From positions 1 through 64,000 of the forward strand of contig CADBQU010000004.1 of the NCBI GenBank assembly GCA_902796905.1: a DNA stretch of 64,000 bases, given 5' to 3'. Positions 1-10,543 of the stretch are shown in pieces. The notes below the pieces were generated by a model. It saw nothing but the letters and a program-made list of their open reading frames with translations. It did not search any database and was not told the DNA's origin. This DNA comes from Oscillospiraceae bacterium (GTDB lineage Bacteria > Bacillota > Clostridia > Oscillospirales > Acutalibacteraceae). Numbering within the stretch: the stretch's first letter is position 1; each line of letters begins with the position of its first letter. Made by a program: the position numbers and the translations under genes.

Positions 1-13
1 AATTTCGTTAAAC

Positions 14-42
14 TTGACAGTAAAAGTTTGCCATGTTATAAT
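14..42 (+). promoter_or_regulatory. Sigma-A promoter for the GT2 gene
   Basis: TTGACA and TATAAT are separated by 17 bases, with a TG one base before the -10 box (extended -10). It lies about 60 bases upstream of the glycosyltransferase start. Confidence 0.75.
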
Positions 43-103
43 ATTTTGGAACAAAAAATGTTATATTTATTAATTTTTAGTAAGAAAATGGGTGTGTATT
101 AAT

Positions 104-1054
104 ATGGAAAAAATTGCGGTTTTAATCCCTTGCTTTAATGAAAGCAAAACTGTAGCTAAAGTTGTTAAGGATTTTAAAAAATATTTACCGGAAGCGGTAG
201 TTTATGTGTATGATAATAATTCTACCGACCATACCGATGATTTGGCACGTGAGGCCGGCGCTGTAGTTAGATACGAGTACAAAGCCGGTAAGGGTAATGT
301 AATACGCCGTATGTTTAGGGAAATAGACGCCGAGTGTTATATTATGGCGGACGGTGATGATACTTATCCCGCAGAATTTTCTCGTGAGATGGCAGATAAA
401 GTATTAAACCGTAAAGTAGATATGGTTGTAGGGGACAGGCTTTCTTCTACCTATTTTACCGAAAATAAACGTCCTTTCCATAATTTTGGAAATTCTTTGG
501 TACGCGGTTGTATCAATTCTATGTTTAACAGCAATATTAAAGATATTATGACCGGTTACAGGGCTTTCAGTTATCAGTTTGTAAAAACTTTCCCGGTGCT
601 TTCAAAAGGGTTTGAAATTGAAACCGAAATGAGTATACATGCTATTGACAAAAATATGCTGGTAGAAAATGTAGTTATAGAATATAGGGACAGGCCCGAA
701 GGCAGCGAATCTAAGCTTAACACATATTCGGACGGTTTCAGAGTTTTAAAAACCATTACAAAGCTTTATAAAAACTACAAACCGTTAAAGTTTTTCTCTA
801 TTTTGGCTGCCATTTTATGTATTATAAGTTTAGCGTTTTTTATACCTATTTTTGTTTCTTTTATTAAAACCGGATTAGTAGCCAAAATACCTACTTTAAT
901 TGTAAGTTGTTTTGTAATGCTTGCGGCTATACAATCGTTTTTCTCCGGACTTATACTTTCTACATTAACGCAGAAAAACAGACACGATTTTGAAATGCAA
1001 TTAATTAAAACCCAGGATTCATACGAAAAAAAATTAAAAGAATCTAATAAATAA
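104..1054 (+). CDS. GT2 polyprenyl-phosphate-type glycosyltransferase
   Basis: A family 2 glycosyltransferase of the dolichol-phosphate-mannose-synthase-like group. These enzymes typically move a sugar from a nucleotide sugar to a lipid carrier on the inner face of the membrane. The N-terminus has the nucleotide-binding start (AVLIPCFNE), then DNNSTD and MADGDDTYP (the DxD-type metal site). About 220 residues of catalytic domain are followed by two membrane helices (about residues 228-253 and 265-288), the arrangement seen in GtrB-like proteins. The ATG at 104 is chosen over a GTG four codons upstream because the protein then starts directly at the conserved fold. The next gene is a polytopic membrane protein that could use the lipid-linked sugar; this pairing is inference. 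The sugar cannot be told from sequence. Confidence 0.85.
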   Translation: MEKIAVLIPCFNESKTVAKVVKDFKKYLPEAVVYVYDNNSTDHTDDLAREAGAVVRYEYKAGKGNVIRRMFREIDAECYIMADGDDTYPAEFSREMADKVLNRKVDMVVGDRLSSTYFTENKRPFHNFGNSLVRGCINSMFNSNIKDIMTGYRAFSYQFVKTFPVLSKGFEIETEMSIHAIDKNMLVENVVIEYRDRPEGSESKLNTYSDGFRVLKTITKLYKNYKPLKFFSILAAILCIISLAFFIPIFVSFIKTGLVAKIPTLIVSCFVMLAAIQSFFSGLILSTLTQKNRHDFEMQLIKTQDSYEKKLKESNK

Positions 1055-1060
1055 AGTTTA

Positions 1061-1098
1061 AAATGGAGTAAGTAAGTTTAATCTTACTCCATTTTTTA
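1061..1098 (+). terminator. Rho-independent terminator after the GT2 gene
   Basis: A perfect 12-base stem (AAATGGAGTAAG with its complement), ten-base loop, followed by a T run. The downstream membrane-protein gene has its own Shine-Dalgarno (GGAGAAG) just after it. Confidence 0.85.
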
Positions 1099-1115
1099 TT
1101 GGAGAAGATTTATAT

Positions 1116-2927
1116 ATGTATAAAATTTCGGACACAATTAAAAATAATAAATTTGCGGTTATTTTGTTAAGGGCTGTTTTTTCTTATTGTGCGGCTGCCG
1201 GAGTTTCATATTATTATTTTTACGGAAAAAATTTAGTATTACAAAGCGCTTTTAATTTTTCTTTTTTTATATTGATATATATTTTATTACAAAAAGCAAG
1301 TTCGTTTAAAAAGCGCACTAAAAGAATAGCGTTTTCTGCGGGAGCAGTATATTCCGTAGTTATTTGTGTGGGTAAAGCTTTATATGATACAAACGGTTTT
1401 ATCACGTTATACGGTTCTTATAAAAGAGTTTTAATAACTTTGGTTATGTTGTTTGGCATTTTTATAATTACCGGTTTAACACTTAGTTTAATATTAAACT
1501 TTTTAGAAACTCACGACATAACCGACAACAATAACAGTAATAATTTAAAGGGTACATCTAAATTAAATTTAAAAACACCTGTAAAATTTTTAATTTTATG
1601 GGGAGTTAACTTTATAGCGTATATTCCGTGTTTGTTGGCTTATTGGCCCGGAATTTATGCTTACGATATGAAAATGCAATCGGCTCAGGCAATAGGAGCT
1701 GCTCCGTTTGATAAATTTCATCCGCCGTTACATACTTTTTTATGGAAGGTTTGCATTAAAATAGGAAGTATAATTCCGTTGCAAGCCATAACGGTTTATG
1801 CGTTATTACAAATGGCGTTGTTATCTTGTTTTTTTGCCTCGGTTTTAATATATTTACGCAATAAAAATAAAAAGTTGTTTATTATAGGTTTTGTTTGGTT
1901 TGCTTTAAATCCTATTTTTGCGTTGTTTTCCATAAATCCAACAAAAGATGTTTGTTTTTCCGTATTTTTTGGTTGGACAATACTGTTAATTTATGACGCT
2001 CTTAAAAATACAAAAGCATTTTTTAAAAAACCTATTAAAATATCAGCTTTATTAATTTGTATATTATTAAGTTGTTTATTCAGAAATAACGCGGTTTATG
2101 TATTTATAGTATGTGTGCCGTTGTTTGCTGTATTTTTTAAAGGCGTTAGAATAAAAGCGGCGGCAGTATTGGTTTGCGCTTTGGCTTTGTTTATGGTAAT
2201 TAACGGTCCTTTATTACAAGCTTTGGGCGTTAAAAAAGGCAATAACCGTGAAAAACTTAGCGTACCGATGCAGCAAATTGCGCTTACTGTTGTTAGAAAC
2301 GAGAGCAAATTAACTCAGGAAGAAAAAAGTACAATAGATAAATTTTTAGATTATAAAATTATTAAACAAAAATTTAATTATAGGTTTGCCGACCCTATAA
2401 AAAGTTCTTTTAAAACAGATTATTACGATTGCAACAAAAAAGAATTTTTAAGGCTTTGGGTTGATTTGGGACTTAAATATCCTAAAGAATATATTATTGC
2501 TTTTATGGATTTGAATTTGCCGTATTGGTTTATTGATGCGGATTCCGTAGATACATATTCACAAAGAAGATACATTGAAACCAGTGCGGTTTCAAATAAT
2601 TATTATACAATAAACAGAAATTCCAAATTACCGTGGATTTATAACTGTTACGAAAAAGCAGCCGATTACAGCATTTTTAGAAAAATCCCCATAGTTTCAA
2701 ATATATTTTCTATAGCTACGCCCATATGGGCAATATTATTTACCGGTTTATGTTTAATTTTTAAACGAAAATACAAACAACTGTTGGTTTTATTGCCTCC
2801 GGCTTTATTATGGGCCACATATTTGTTGGGACCTGTAAGCAATTTTAGATATGTATTACCGTTTACAATGCTATATCCTTTATTTTTGTTGTTAATATTT
2901 AACAAAGAAAATACCGAGAATAATTAA
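1116..2927 (+). CDS. DUF6020-like polytopic membrane protein
   Basis: A 603-residue integral membrane protein with about a dozen hydrophobic segments. A central motif region reads YWPGIYAYDMKMQ and then KFHPPLHTFLWK; this arrangement resembles the DUF6020 family of large membrane proteins often found with glycosyltransferases. A soluble stretch of about 130 residues (roughly 400-520) lies between helices and is probably extracytoplasmic. By analogy with other membrane glycosyltransferases it may use a lipid-linked sugar made by the preceding GT2 enzyme, but no catalytic residue is proven here. GGAGAAG eight bases before the ATG supports the start. Family assignment is from memory of the motif pattern; function is inference. 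Confidence 0.65.
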   Translation: MYKISDTIKNNKFAVILLRAVFSYCAAAGVSYYYFYGKNLVLQSAFNFSFFILIYILLQKASSFKKRTKRIAFSAGAVYSVVICVGKALYDTNGFITLYGSYKRVLITLVMLFGIFIITGLTLSLILNFLETHDITDNNNSNNLKGTSKLNLKTPVKFLILWGVNFIAYIPCLLAYWPGIYAYDMKMQSAQAIGAAPFDKFHPPLHTFLWKVCIKIGSIIPLQAITVYALLQMALLSCFFASVLIYLRNKNKKLFIIGFVWFALNPIFALFSINPTKDVCFSVFFGWTILLIYDALKNTKAFFKKPIKISALLICILLSCLFRNNAVYVFIVCVPLFAVFFKGVRIKAAAVLVCALALFMVINGPLLQALGVKKGNNREKLSVPMQQIALTVVRNESKLTQEEKSTIDKFLDYKIIKQKFNYRFADPIKSSFKTDYYDCNKKEFLRLWVDLGLKYPKEYIIAFMDLNLPYWFIDADSVDTYSQRRYIETSAVSNNYYTINRNSKLPWIYNCYEKAADYSIFRKIPIVSNIFSIATPIWAILFTGLCLIFKRKYKQLLVLLPPALLWATYLLGPVSNFRYVLPFTMLYPLFLLLIFNKENTENN

Positions 2928-2930
2928 ATA

Positions 2931-2975
2931 AAAAACAGCCTGAAAATTTACATAATTTTTTGGGCTGTTTTTTAT
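2931..2975 (+). terminator. Terminator after the DUF6020-like gene
   Basis: AAAAACAGCC pairs with GGCTGTTTTT, with further A/T pairing inside the loop, and a T-rich tail follows. It separates the + strand unit from the oppositely oriented ABC remnant. Confidence 0.8.
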
Positions 2976-2994
2976 TTTGTTTTTAATTAAAATT

Positions 2995-3303
2995 TTAACT
3001 TTTAATTAACCGGTAAACCGTATCGGATTGACCGGCTACTTCCGGAGAGTGGGTTACTATAATTATACATTTGCCTTCTTTGGCCAACATTTTAAAAATT
3101 TGCATAATTTCGTTTTGTGTTTCTATATCCAGGTTCCCGGTGGGTTCATCGGCTAAAATTATTTTAGGGTTAAAAGATAACGCTCTGGCAATTGCAACTC
3201 TTTGCTGCTGACCGCCCGAAAGCAATAAAACTATTAAGCCTATAAGAATATTTCTGCCTTTGGAACGCGTTATGTTTTTAATTGCATTTTTAAGTATGTA
3301 CAT
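2995..3303 (-). pseudogene. Chimeric ABC-transporter remnant (permease start fused to ATPase end)
   Basis: A 102-residue open frame made of two unrelated parts. Residues 1 to about 28 ([20 protein letters not shown] then a hydrophobic run) look like the start of an FtsX/MacB-type permease. From about residue 29 it continues directly with the ABC ATPase signature [15 protein letters not shown], Walker B ([12 protein letters not shown]), the switch His (VTHS) and the ATPase C-terminus. Walker A, the Q-loop and nearly all of the permease are absent. In this family a permease gene is often followed by its ATPase gene, so one in-frame deletion of more than 1 kb explains the structure. The ribosome-binding site TAGGAGG is intact, so a product may still be made. 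It cannot hydrolyse ATP alone without Walker A. It could also be an assembly join; checking reads would settle this. Confidence 0.8.
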
Positions 3304-3454
3304 AAATACCTCCTAAATTTATTTTTAAAAGTTAAGTGCAATTGAATTTTTAACAAAAATATATTAACTTAATTTTTTTGTGAGAAAAAATTTTAAAAAT
3401 TAAAAAAGTTTAAACAAATGTTGCAAAAAAATATTTTGAACTTATAAAAAATAA

Positions 3455-3483
3455 TTGTATTTTTTAGGTTTAAGTGATATAAT
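3455..3483 (+). promoter_or_regulatory. Sigma-A promoter for the cytidylate-kinase-like gene
   Basis: TTGTAT, 17-base spacer, TATAAT. A strong AAAGGAGG ribosome-binding site follows, and the ATG is 27 bases after the -10 box. Confidence 0.7.
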
Positions 3484-3509
3484 TACAATATAAAAGGAGG
3501 CTTAATAGT

Positions 3510-4118
3510 ATGAAAAATATAAGTATTTGCATTGGTAGGCAATTTGGCAGCGGCGGACATGAAATAGGTAAATTAATAGCGGAAAAATTAAATATTCCTA
3601 TTTACGATAAAGAAATTATAAACGAAATGTCTAAAAAAAGCGGTATTAGTAAGGAACTTTTGGAAGACTACGATGAAAAGCACACAAACTCTTTTCTTTA
3701 TTCTTTATCTTTAGGCGCTTACACTTATAATACAATTGCCGGTGTTCCGGAAATGCCTTTAAGTGATAAAATATTTATTATTCAAAGCGATACTATTAAA
3801 TCTTTGGCAAGTAACGGCCCTTGCGTATTTGTGGGCAGATGTGCCGAAACCGTTTTGGAAAAAGAACATGATATTTTCAGCGTGTTTATTCATAATGATT
3901 TTGATAACAGAATTGAAAGAGTTTCATCTTTTCAAAAGATATCGCACGATGAAGCGGCAAGCATTATAAGAAAAGCGGATAAAAAACGTGCCACTTACCA
4001 CAATTTTTATTCCGATAAACGCTGGGGAGACGTAGCTTCTTACGACATGTGTATAAACAGCAAAATAGGTACGCAAAAGGTTGCGGATATTATTATAAAA
4101 GCTGTTGAATCTCTTTAA
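3510..4118 (+). CDS. Cytidylate kinase-like family protein
   Basis: A 202-residue P-loop protein of the AAA_26/cytidylate-kinase-like family. The N-terminal ICIGRQFGSGGHEIGK contains the phosphate-binding loop, followed by the usual LNIPIYDKEII strand-turn. Later come GRCAETVL and a basic lid region (RKADKKRATYHNFYSDKRWG) expected to contact phosphates. These proteins resemble cytidylate kinases but are common as extra paralogues in Clostridia, where the substrate is mostly untested, so I do not call it cmk. It has its own promoter and a strong Shine-Dalgarno. It is followed closely by yunB, and the hairpin between them overlaps the yunB ribosome-binding site. Confidence 0.85.
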   Translation: MKNISICIGRQFGSGGHEIGKLIAEKLNIPIYDKEIINEMSKKSGISKELLEDYDEKHTNSFLYSLSLGAYTYNTIAGVPEMPLSDKIFIIQSDTIKSLASNGPCVFVGRCAETVLEKEHDIFSVFIHNDFDNRIERVSSFQKISHDEAASIIRKADKKRATYHNFYSDKRWGDVASYDMCINSKIGTQKVADIIIKAVESL

Positions 4119-4123
4119 AAATC

Positions 4124-4180
4124 AGCACCTGTTTTCGTTTACTTGAGTAAAATGGTAATACGGAAAGCAGGTGCTTTTTA
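4124..4180 (+). terminator. Terminator hairpin overlapping the yunB start region
   Basis: AGCACCTG pairs with CAGGTGCT, with further imperfect pairing inside and a small inner palindrome (TTTACT/AGTAAA) near the apex. A TTTTTA tail runs straight into the yunB ATG. The descending arm contains AGGTG, the only plausible yunB Shine-Dalgarno, so the same hairpin could limit both read-through and yunB translation. Confidence 0.7.
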
Positions 4181-4815
4181 TGAAAAATTTAAAAAGAGAA
4201 AAACAAAAGGGAATTATAAAAGTTTGCTTTTTTGCTATAATTATAATTTTGGCGGGAATTATATACATATCCTATTACAGCTTAAAACCTTTAATAATAA
4301 GCAATATTGAAGTATGCGCAGAAAACGAATTTTTAAATATTACGGCAAAAGAGCTTGAAAATATAATAAAAGAAAACAATATAAATTATAAAGAACTGGC
4401 AAATATAGAAAAAAATAATAACGGCGATATAATATCGGTTAGTTGCAACACGGTTAAATTAACAAATATAAAAACAAAACTTATAAAAAATATAGATGTA
4501 TATTTAAAAAAAGGCCCGGAATTTTCTTTTTCTATTCCGCTGGGTAATGTTTTAAACAGTAATTTGTTTTCGGGAAAAGGTCCGTGCTTAAAATATAAAT
4601 ATGTATTAAACAGCACAATAAATTCGAATTTTAAAAGTGAATTTAATAGTGCCGGGATAAATCAAACTTTGCATAAAATAGTTTTGGAATTATCTTCGGA
4701 CATTTCGGCTTCTATGCCGTACATTACAAGCAACATTAATGTTAAAAGCAGTTATGTTTTAGCCGAAACGGTAATAGTGGGTAAAATACCTCAATCGTAT
4801 TTCAGCATAAATTAA
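4180..4815 (+). CDS. yunB: Sporulation protein YunB
   Basis: A homologue of Bacillus subtilis YunB, a sigma-E-controlled protein needed for normal spore formation whose biochemical role is unknown. One N-terminal membrane helix (about residues 13-35) is followed by an external domain. The C-terminal half carries family-typical patterns: IPLGNVLNSNLFSGKGP, then EFNSAGINQTLHKIVLEL and ETVIVGKIPQSYF at the end. Length (211 residues) fits the family, which runs to roughly 250. The ATG at 4180 is preferred over the upstream GTG at 4171 because AGGTG then lies at normal spacing. It marks the genome as an endospore former. The ligA gene downstream on the same strand is probably independent of it. 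Confidence 0.9.
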   Translation: MKNLKREKQKGIIKVCFFAIIIILAGIIYISYYSLKPLIISNIEVCAENEFLNITAKELENIIKENNINYKELANIEKNNNGDIISVSCNTVKLTNIKTKLIKNIDVYLKKGPEFSFSIPLGNVLNSNLFSGKGPCLKYKYVLNSTINSNFKSEFNSAGINQTLHKIVLELSSDISASMPYITSNINVKSSYVLAETVIVGKIPQSYFSIN

Positions 4816-4851
4816 GTGTTGTAACAGGTAGGTTATTTTTTAAAAATATAA

Positions 4852-6879
<2,028 letters not shown>

Positions 6880-6925
6880 AATAAATTATAATATAATATA
6901 ATCATAAAATTTATATATATTTTTT

Positions 6926-6963
6926 AAAGTCTTTTTTTTAAAATTAACAGACTTTATTTTTTT
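6926..6963 (+). terminator. Terminator after ligA
   Basis: AAAGTCT pairs with AGACTTT around an A/T-rich loop, followed by ATTTTTTT. The stem is short but the T run is clear. Confidence 0.6.
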
Positions 6964-7040
6964 AATAACCGTATAGTATTTATAAAAATGCACAAAATAT
7001 TTAAGTGTAAAAACATTAAGTATTTTGGACGGTAATATTT

Positions 7041-8213
7041 ATGAAATTAACATTTTTAAAGGCTTTATTTAAAAAGAAAAAGCAGGTTGTTTTAACGGTT
7101 TTAAGCATAGCTATGGGTATATTAACGGTTGTTATTACAGGAATAGTTTCTACAACCGGAAAAACGCTTATAAATAACGAATTGGACAGCTTAGGTATGA
7201 ATGGTATATCCGTTACGGCTACTGTTGGTAATACGTTAAAAAACGATACTTTGGAAGAAATTAAAAAGCTTTCTTATGTTAAGCAGGCTACACCCGTAAT
7301 AGTATCGGGCGGATATTTAAAAAACGAAGGCAGCGGAACAAACGCCATAGCGTTTTGGGGCATAGATTCTTCGGCAGAACAGGTAATTTCCATAAAGCTT
7401 ATAAAGGGAAATAATATTTCCGATAAAAATGTTAAAAATAACGATTATGTTTGTTTAATAAACGAAAATATGGAAGATAAATATTTTAACGGAGACGCAA
7501 TAAATAAAAATTTAGAGGTTTTAATTTCTAACGAAACCGTAGCGTTTAAGGTTGTAGGCGTAGTTGAAACCGACAGCTGTATTTTACAAAATACGGTAGG
7601 AGAGATTATACCCAATGTTTTATATATTCCATATACAAGCTTGCAAACTGCCATAGGAATAAATACCATAAACCAAATTGCAGTTAATGTTAACTCCGTT
7701 AACGATGCGCAAATGGATGAATATACTTCTAAAATAGTAAACGAAGTTAACGCTTCATCCGGCGGCAGTATTGTAAAAGCCCAAAATTTATCAAAGCAAC
7801 GCAACGGTTTATCCAATACATTAAATATTATATCGGCGGTTTTGGGCACTATAGGACTGATTACTTTATGTATTTCGGGATTTAGCAGTATGACGGTTAT
7901 GATGTTTTTGGTAAACGAACGCACAAAAGAAATAGGAATTAAAAAAACTTTGGGCGCTTCGTTTAAAAATATTTTATTTGAATTTTTAGGGGAGTCGGTA
8001 TTATTATCTTTAATGGGCTGTTTTTTGGCTTTTACCGTAGTGGGACTAATACTGTTGTTTTTAAATATATTTTTGCATTTAACTTTTAGTTTAAACGCAG
8101 AGCTTTTTATAACCGCTTCTTTAATATCTGTTATAAGCGGAGTTGTTTTTGGAATATATCCGGCTATAACTGCGGCAAAGTTAAATCCTGCCGATTCTTT
8201 AAGAAAAGAATAA
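7041..8213 (+). CDS. MacB/FtsX-type ABC transporter permease
   Basis: A 390-residue permease of the MacB/FtsX superfamily. One N-terminal helix (about residues 17-38) is followed by an external MacB-like periplasmic-core domain of about 220 residues. Three C-terminal helices end in the usual cytoplasmic tail (YPAITAAKLNPADSLRKE). The family normally pairs with a LolD/MacB-type ATPase for mechanotransmission or export of lipids, peptides or toxins. No ATPase gene is adjacent: upstream is ligA and downstream a recombinase, and the only ATPase fragment in the window lies in the broken chimera about 4 kb away. It may therefore be an orphan or use a distant ATPase. The ribosome-binding site (GGACGG) is weak. 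Confidence 0.88.
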   Translation: MKLTFLKALFKKKKQVVLTVLSIAMGILTVVITGIVSTTGKTLINNELDSLGMNGISVTATVGNTLKNDTLEEIKKLSYVKQATPVIVSGGYLKNEGSGTNAIAFWGIDSSAEQVISIKLIKGNNISDKNVKNNDYVCLINENMEDKYFNGDAINKNLEVLISNETVAFKVVGVVETDSCILQNTVGEIIPNVLYIPYTSLQTAIGINTINQIAVNVNSVNDAQMDEYTSKIVNEVNASSGGSIVKAQNLSKQRNGLSNTLNIISAVLGTIGLITLCISGFSSMTVMMFLVNERTKEIGIKKTLGASFKNILFEFLGESVLLSLMGCFLAFTVVGLILLFLNIFLHLTFSLNAELFITASLISVISGVVFGIYPAITAAKLNPADSLRKE

Positions 8214-8272
8214 AAGAAGTAATATAATTTGACAAACCAAAATTTTTATGATAAATTTATATTAGTAAATAA

Positions 8273-8333
8273 ATAGGAAAAGCAATATTTTTTATTTAAT
8301 AAAAGAAAAGGGTATTGTTTTTCCTATATTTTA
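8273..8333 (+). terminator. Long hairpin terminator upstream of the recombinase gene
   Basis: A 15-base stem (ATAGGAAAAGCAATA with its complement, one G-T pair) with a 25-base loop and T-rich tail. It could end permease transcription. A TTGACA at 8229-8234 with TAAATT 17 bases on would place a transcription start only about 10 bases before the stem. A second perfect 12-base stem (ATTATACAAAAT, loop GAAT) follows at 8345-8372. Confidence 0.6.
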
Positions 8334-8465
8334 AAATATCAAAAATTATACAAAATGAATATTTTGTATAATTTAGGGAAGTTTAAATTACTTTAAATAA
8401 TTAAAGACTTTACAGGCATTATCTTATAAATTATAATATATATGTAGTATTCGGAGGTGTATTTA

Positions 8466-9470
8466 TTGAAATATGAAGTTTTAAGCTCTGCTCCTTTAAT
8501 AATAAGAGATTTTTTGGTTTACAGTGAAACCATTAAAAATAAATCGGTCAATTCCGTTGAAGAATATTTTTTTGATTTAAGAACCTTTTTTAGGTATTTA
8601 AAGCTTTCCCGTAATATGGTTCCTAAAAATACGGATTTTGAAGAAATAGATATATCCGACATAGATTTAGACTTGGTAAAAACAGTTACTTTAAACGATT
8701 TATATTCGTTTTTGGTTTATTTAAAAAATGTTAGAAAAAACAACGCAAAATCCCGCGCCCGCAAATGCTCTACTTTAAGAATATATTTTAAATATTTAAC
8801 TACCAACCGCGGTCTTTTAGAAACGGACCCTACCGCATTAATGGAATCTCCAAAATTTCAAAGCGAAATTCCAAAATATTTGACATTAGAAGAGAGCCGC
8901 GAATTATTAAACTCTATTGACGGTAAACATTATGAACGCGATTATTGTATTATAACGTTGTTTTTAAATTGCGGTTTGCGTTTAAGCGAGCTTTGCAATA
9001 TAAATTTAAGCGATATAAAAGGCACTAATCTTAAAATTACAGGTAAAGGTAATAAACAGCGTATAGTTCATTTAAACAACGCTTGTATAAACGCTTTGGA
9101 AAATTATATTAAAAAAAGACCTGCCGAAGGCGTAAAAAGCGAATATAAAGACGCATTGTTTTTAAGCCAGCAATTAAAAAGAATAAGTAATAAAACCGTA
9201 CAGCATATAGTTTATACTTTTTTGGATAAGTCGGGTTTGGGCGGAAAAGGATATTCCGTACATAAATTAAGACACACCGCCGCAACGCTGATGTATCAGC
9301 ATGCAAACGTAGACGTAAGAGTTTTACAGGATATTTTGGGACATGTTAATTTAAATACAACCCAAATATATACACATACATCTTCACAGCAAATTGACAG
9401 CGCAATAGACCATAATCCTTTGGCAAACGAAAAATTATCAAATAAAAATAACGATAAAGATAAAAACTAA
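8466..9470 (+). CDS. Tyrosine recombinase, XerC/XerD type
   Basis: A site-specific recombinase of the XerC/XerD family, likely for chromosome-dimer resolution. The N-terminal SAM-like DNA-binding domain (about residues 10-125) is followed by the catalytic domain. The conserved residues are present: the first Arg in NCGLRLSEL, Lys in TGKGNKQR, HKLRHTAATL (His-x-x-Arg), LGHVNLNTTQIYTHT (His and the nucleophile Tyr). About 334 residues is slightly longer than the usual 295-310, with an Asn/Lys-rich tail. I choose the TTG at 8466 because CGGAGGTG lies seven bases upstream; the GTG at 8457 overlaps that site. It stands alone, without integrase-associated cargo, which favours a housekeeping role. 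XerC and XerD cannot be told apart here. Confidence 0.88.
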   Translation: MKYEVLSSAPLIIRDFLVYSETIKNKSVNSVEEYFFDLRTFFRYLKLSRNMVPKNTDFEEIDISDIDLDLVKTVTLNDLYSFLVYLKNVRKNNAKSRARKCSTLRIYFKYLTTNRGLLETDPTALMESPKFQSEIPKYLTLEESRELLNSIDGKHYERDYCIITLFLNCGLRLSELCNINLSDIKGTNLKITGKGNKQRIVHLNNACINALENYIKKRPAEGVKSEYKDALFLSQQLKRISNKTVQHIVYTFLDKSGLGGKGYSVHKLRHTAATLMYQHANVDVRVLQDILGHVNLNTTQIYTHTSSQQIDSAIDHNPLANEKLSNKNNDKDKN

Positions 9471-9491
9471 TTTAATATACTAATATATTAA

Positions 9492-9533
9492 AATAACAGA
9501 ACCGCAGATTTTTGTTTCTGCGGTTCTGTTATT
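9492..9533. terminator. Bidirectional terminator between xer and spo0A
   Basis: A perfect 17-base stem containing ACAGAACCGCAGA with an eight-base T-rich loop sits between two converging genes. The flanks are A/T-rich on both sides, so it can serve both strands. Confidence 0.85.
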
Positions 9534-9600
9534 TAGAAAGATAAAGTTAAATAAAAAACAATATATAAAATAACCATAATAAAAATAATTATAATATTTA

Positions 9601-10374
9601 TTAGGCTATTTTTAATCTTAATCTTAGCTTATCGGCTATCATTGCTATAAATTCGCTGTTTGTGGGTTTGCCCCTGCCATTATGTATGGTAAAGCCAAAA
9701 TAGGAATTTAAAACATCCACATCTCCCCTATCCCAAGCCACTTCTATTGCATGCCTTATGGCACGTTCCACTCTTGAAGAAGTTGTAGAATAATGCTTTG
9801 CTACCGTTGGATATAATAATTTTGTAACTGAATTTATTATTTCGGGGTCTTTTACCGAAAGTATTATGGCTTCTCTTAAATACTGATATCCCTTAATATG
9901 TGCCGGAACGCCTATTTGATGAATTATTTCGGTTATCATAATTTCCAGGTCCGGGTCGGTTACCACACCGCTGTTAATGCTTTTAATAGGGTTGGAAATC
10001 TTTTTCCAACCGGTTAGCTGAATCATTCTTTCGGCCATAACGCCTATATCAAAAGGTTTTAAAAAATAATAAGAAACACCGGCTTTTAAAGCAGCTTGTT
10101 CCAATTCCGGATTATCAAAACTGGACATTGCCATTACCATAGTTTTTAAATTTAATGTTTTTATGGTTTCCATTACTCCCAAAATATCTAAGCTTGGCAT
10201 AAAAACATCCGCTAAAACTATATCCGGAGTTTTACGCTGAATTTCATTAACTAAAACTTTTCCGTCTTTTTCGCACGAATAAGTTTCCATACCGTAACTT
10301 TTTAATATATTGGAACATTTTTGTCCGAATTCCGTTTTATTATCTGCTATTAGTACTTTTAATTTCTTTTCCAT
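9601..10374 (-). CDS. spo0A: Sporulation master regulator Spo0A
   Basis: The phosphorelay response regulator that switches cells into sporulation by binding 0A boxes. The N-terminal receiver domain has the acidic pocket (IADN), the phosphorylated Asp at about residue 56 (LADVFMP) and the conserved Lys at about 106 (FLKPFD). The C-terminal effector domain carries the characteristic [20 protein letters not shown] and the recognition region [16 protein letters not shown]. Length (257 residues) is normal. The ATG at 10374 has AAAAGGAG upstream, so the longer frame is not used. Unlike Bacillus and many Clostridia, spoIVB is not adjacent but about 19 kb away. I saw no convincing sigma-H promoter or 0A box upstream. 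Confidence 0.98.
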   Translation of the reverse strand: MEKKLKVLIADNKTEFGQKCSNILKSYGMETYSCEKDGKVLVNEIQRKTPDIVLADVFMPSLDILGVMETIKTLNLKTMVMAMSSFDNPELEQAALKAGVSYYFLKPFDIGVMAERMIQLTGWKKISNPIKSINSGVVTDPDLEIMITEIIHQIGVPAHIKGYQYLREAIILSVKDPEIINSVTKLLYPTVAKHYSTTSSRVERAIRHAIEVAWDRGDVDVLNSYFGFTIHNGRGKPTNSEFIAMIADKLRLRLKIA

Positions 10375-10403
10375 TGTTTTAACTCCTTTTATTGATTTGC
10401 TAT

Positions 10404-10432
10404 ATTTTACCATATAATGTAAAAAATTGCAA
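10404..10432 (-). promoter_or_regulatory. Promoter for spo0A
   Basis: Read on the minus strand: TTGCAA, 17-base spacer, TAAAAT, about 30 bases before the spo0A start. This is a sigma-A-like vegetative promoter. Confidence 0.6.
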
Positions 10433-10485
10433 GTATATTTTTACAAAAAATGGAAAATATTTTTTAACCGATAAAAAACGGACAT

Positions 10486-10526
10486 AAAAAAACAAGAATT
10501 AAAGCCGAATTACTTTAATTCTTGTT
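10486..10526 (-). terminator. Terminator after the MscS gene
   Basis: A perfect 14-base stem (AACAAGAATTAAAG with its complement) with an eight-base loop, followed on the minus strand by a T run. It separates the MscS gene from spo0A. Confidence 0.85.
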
Positions 10527-10543
10527 AAAAAAATTATAAAAAA

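Noticed and set aside
8466-9470. Phage or transposon integrase
   Set aside because: No attachment-site repeats, cargo or phage genes nearby; sequence and length fit a chromosomal Xer protein.
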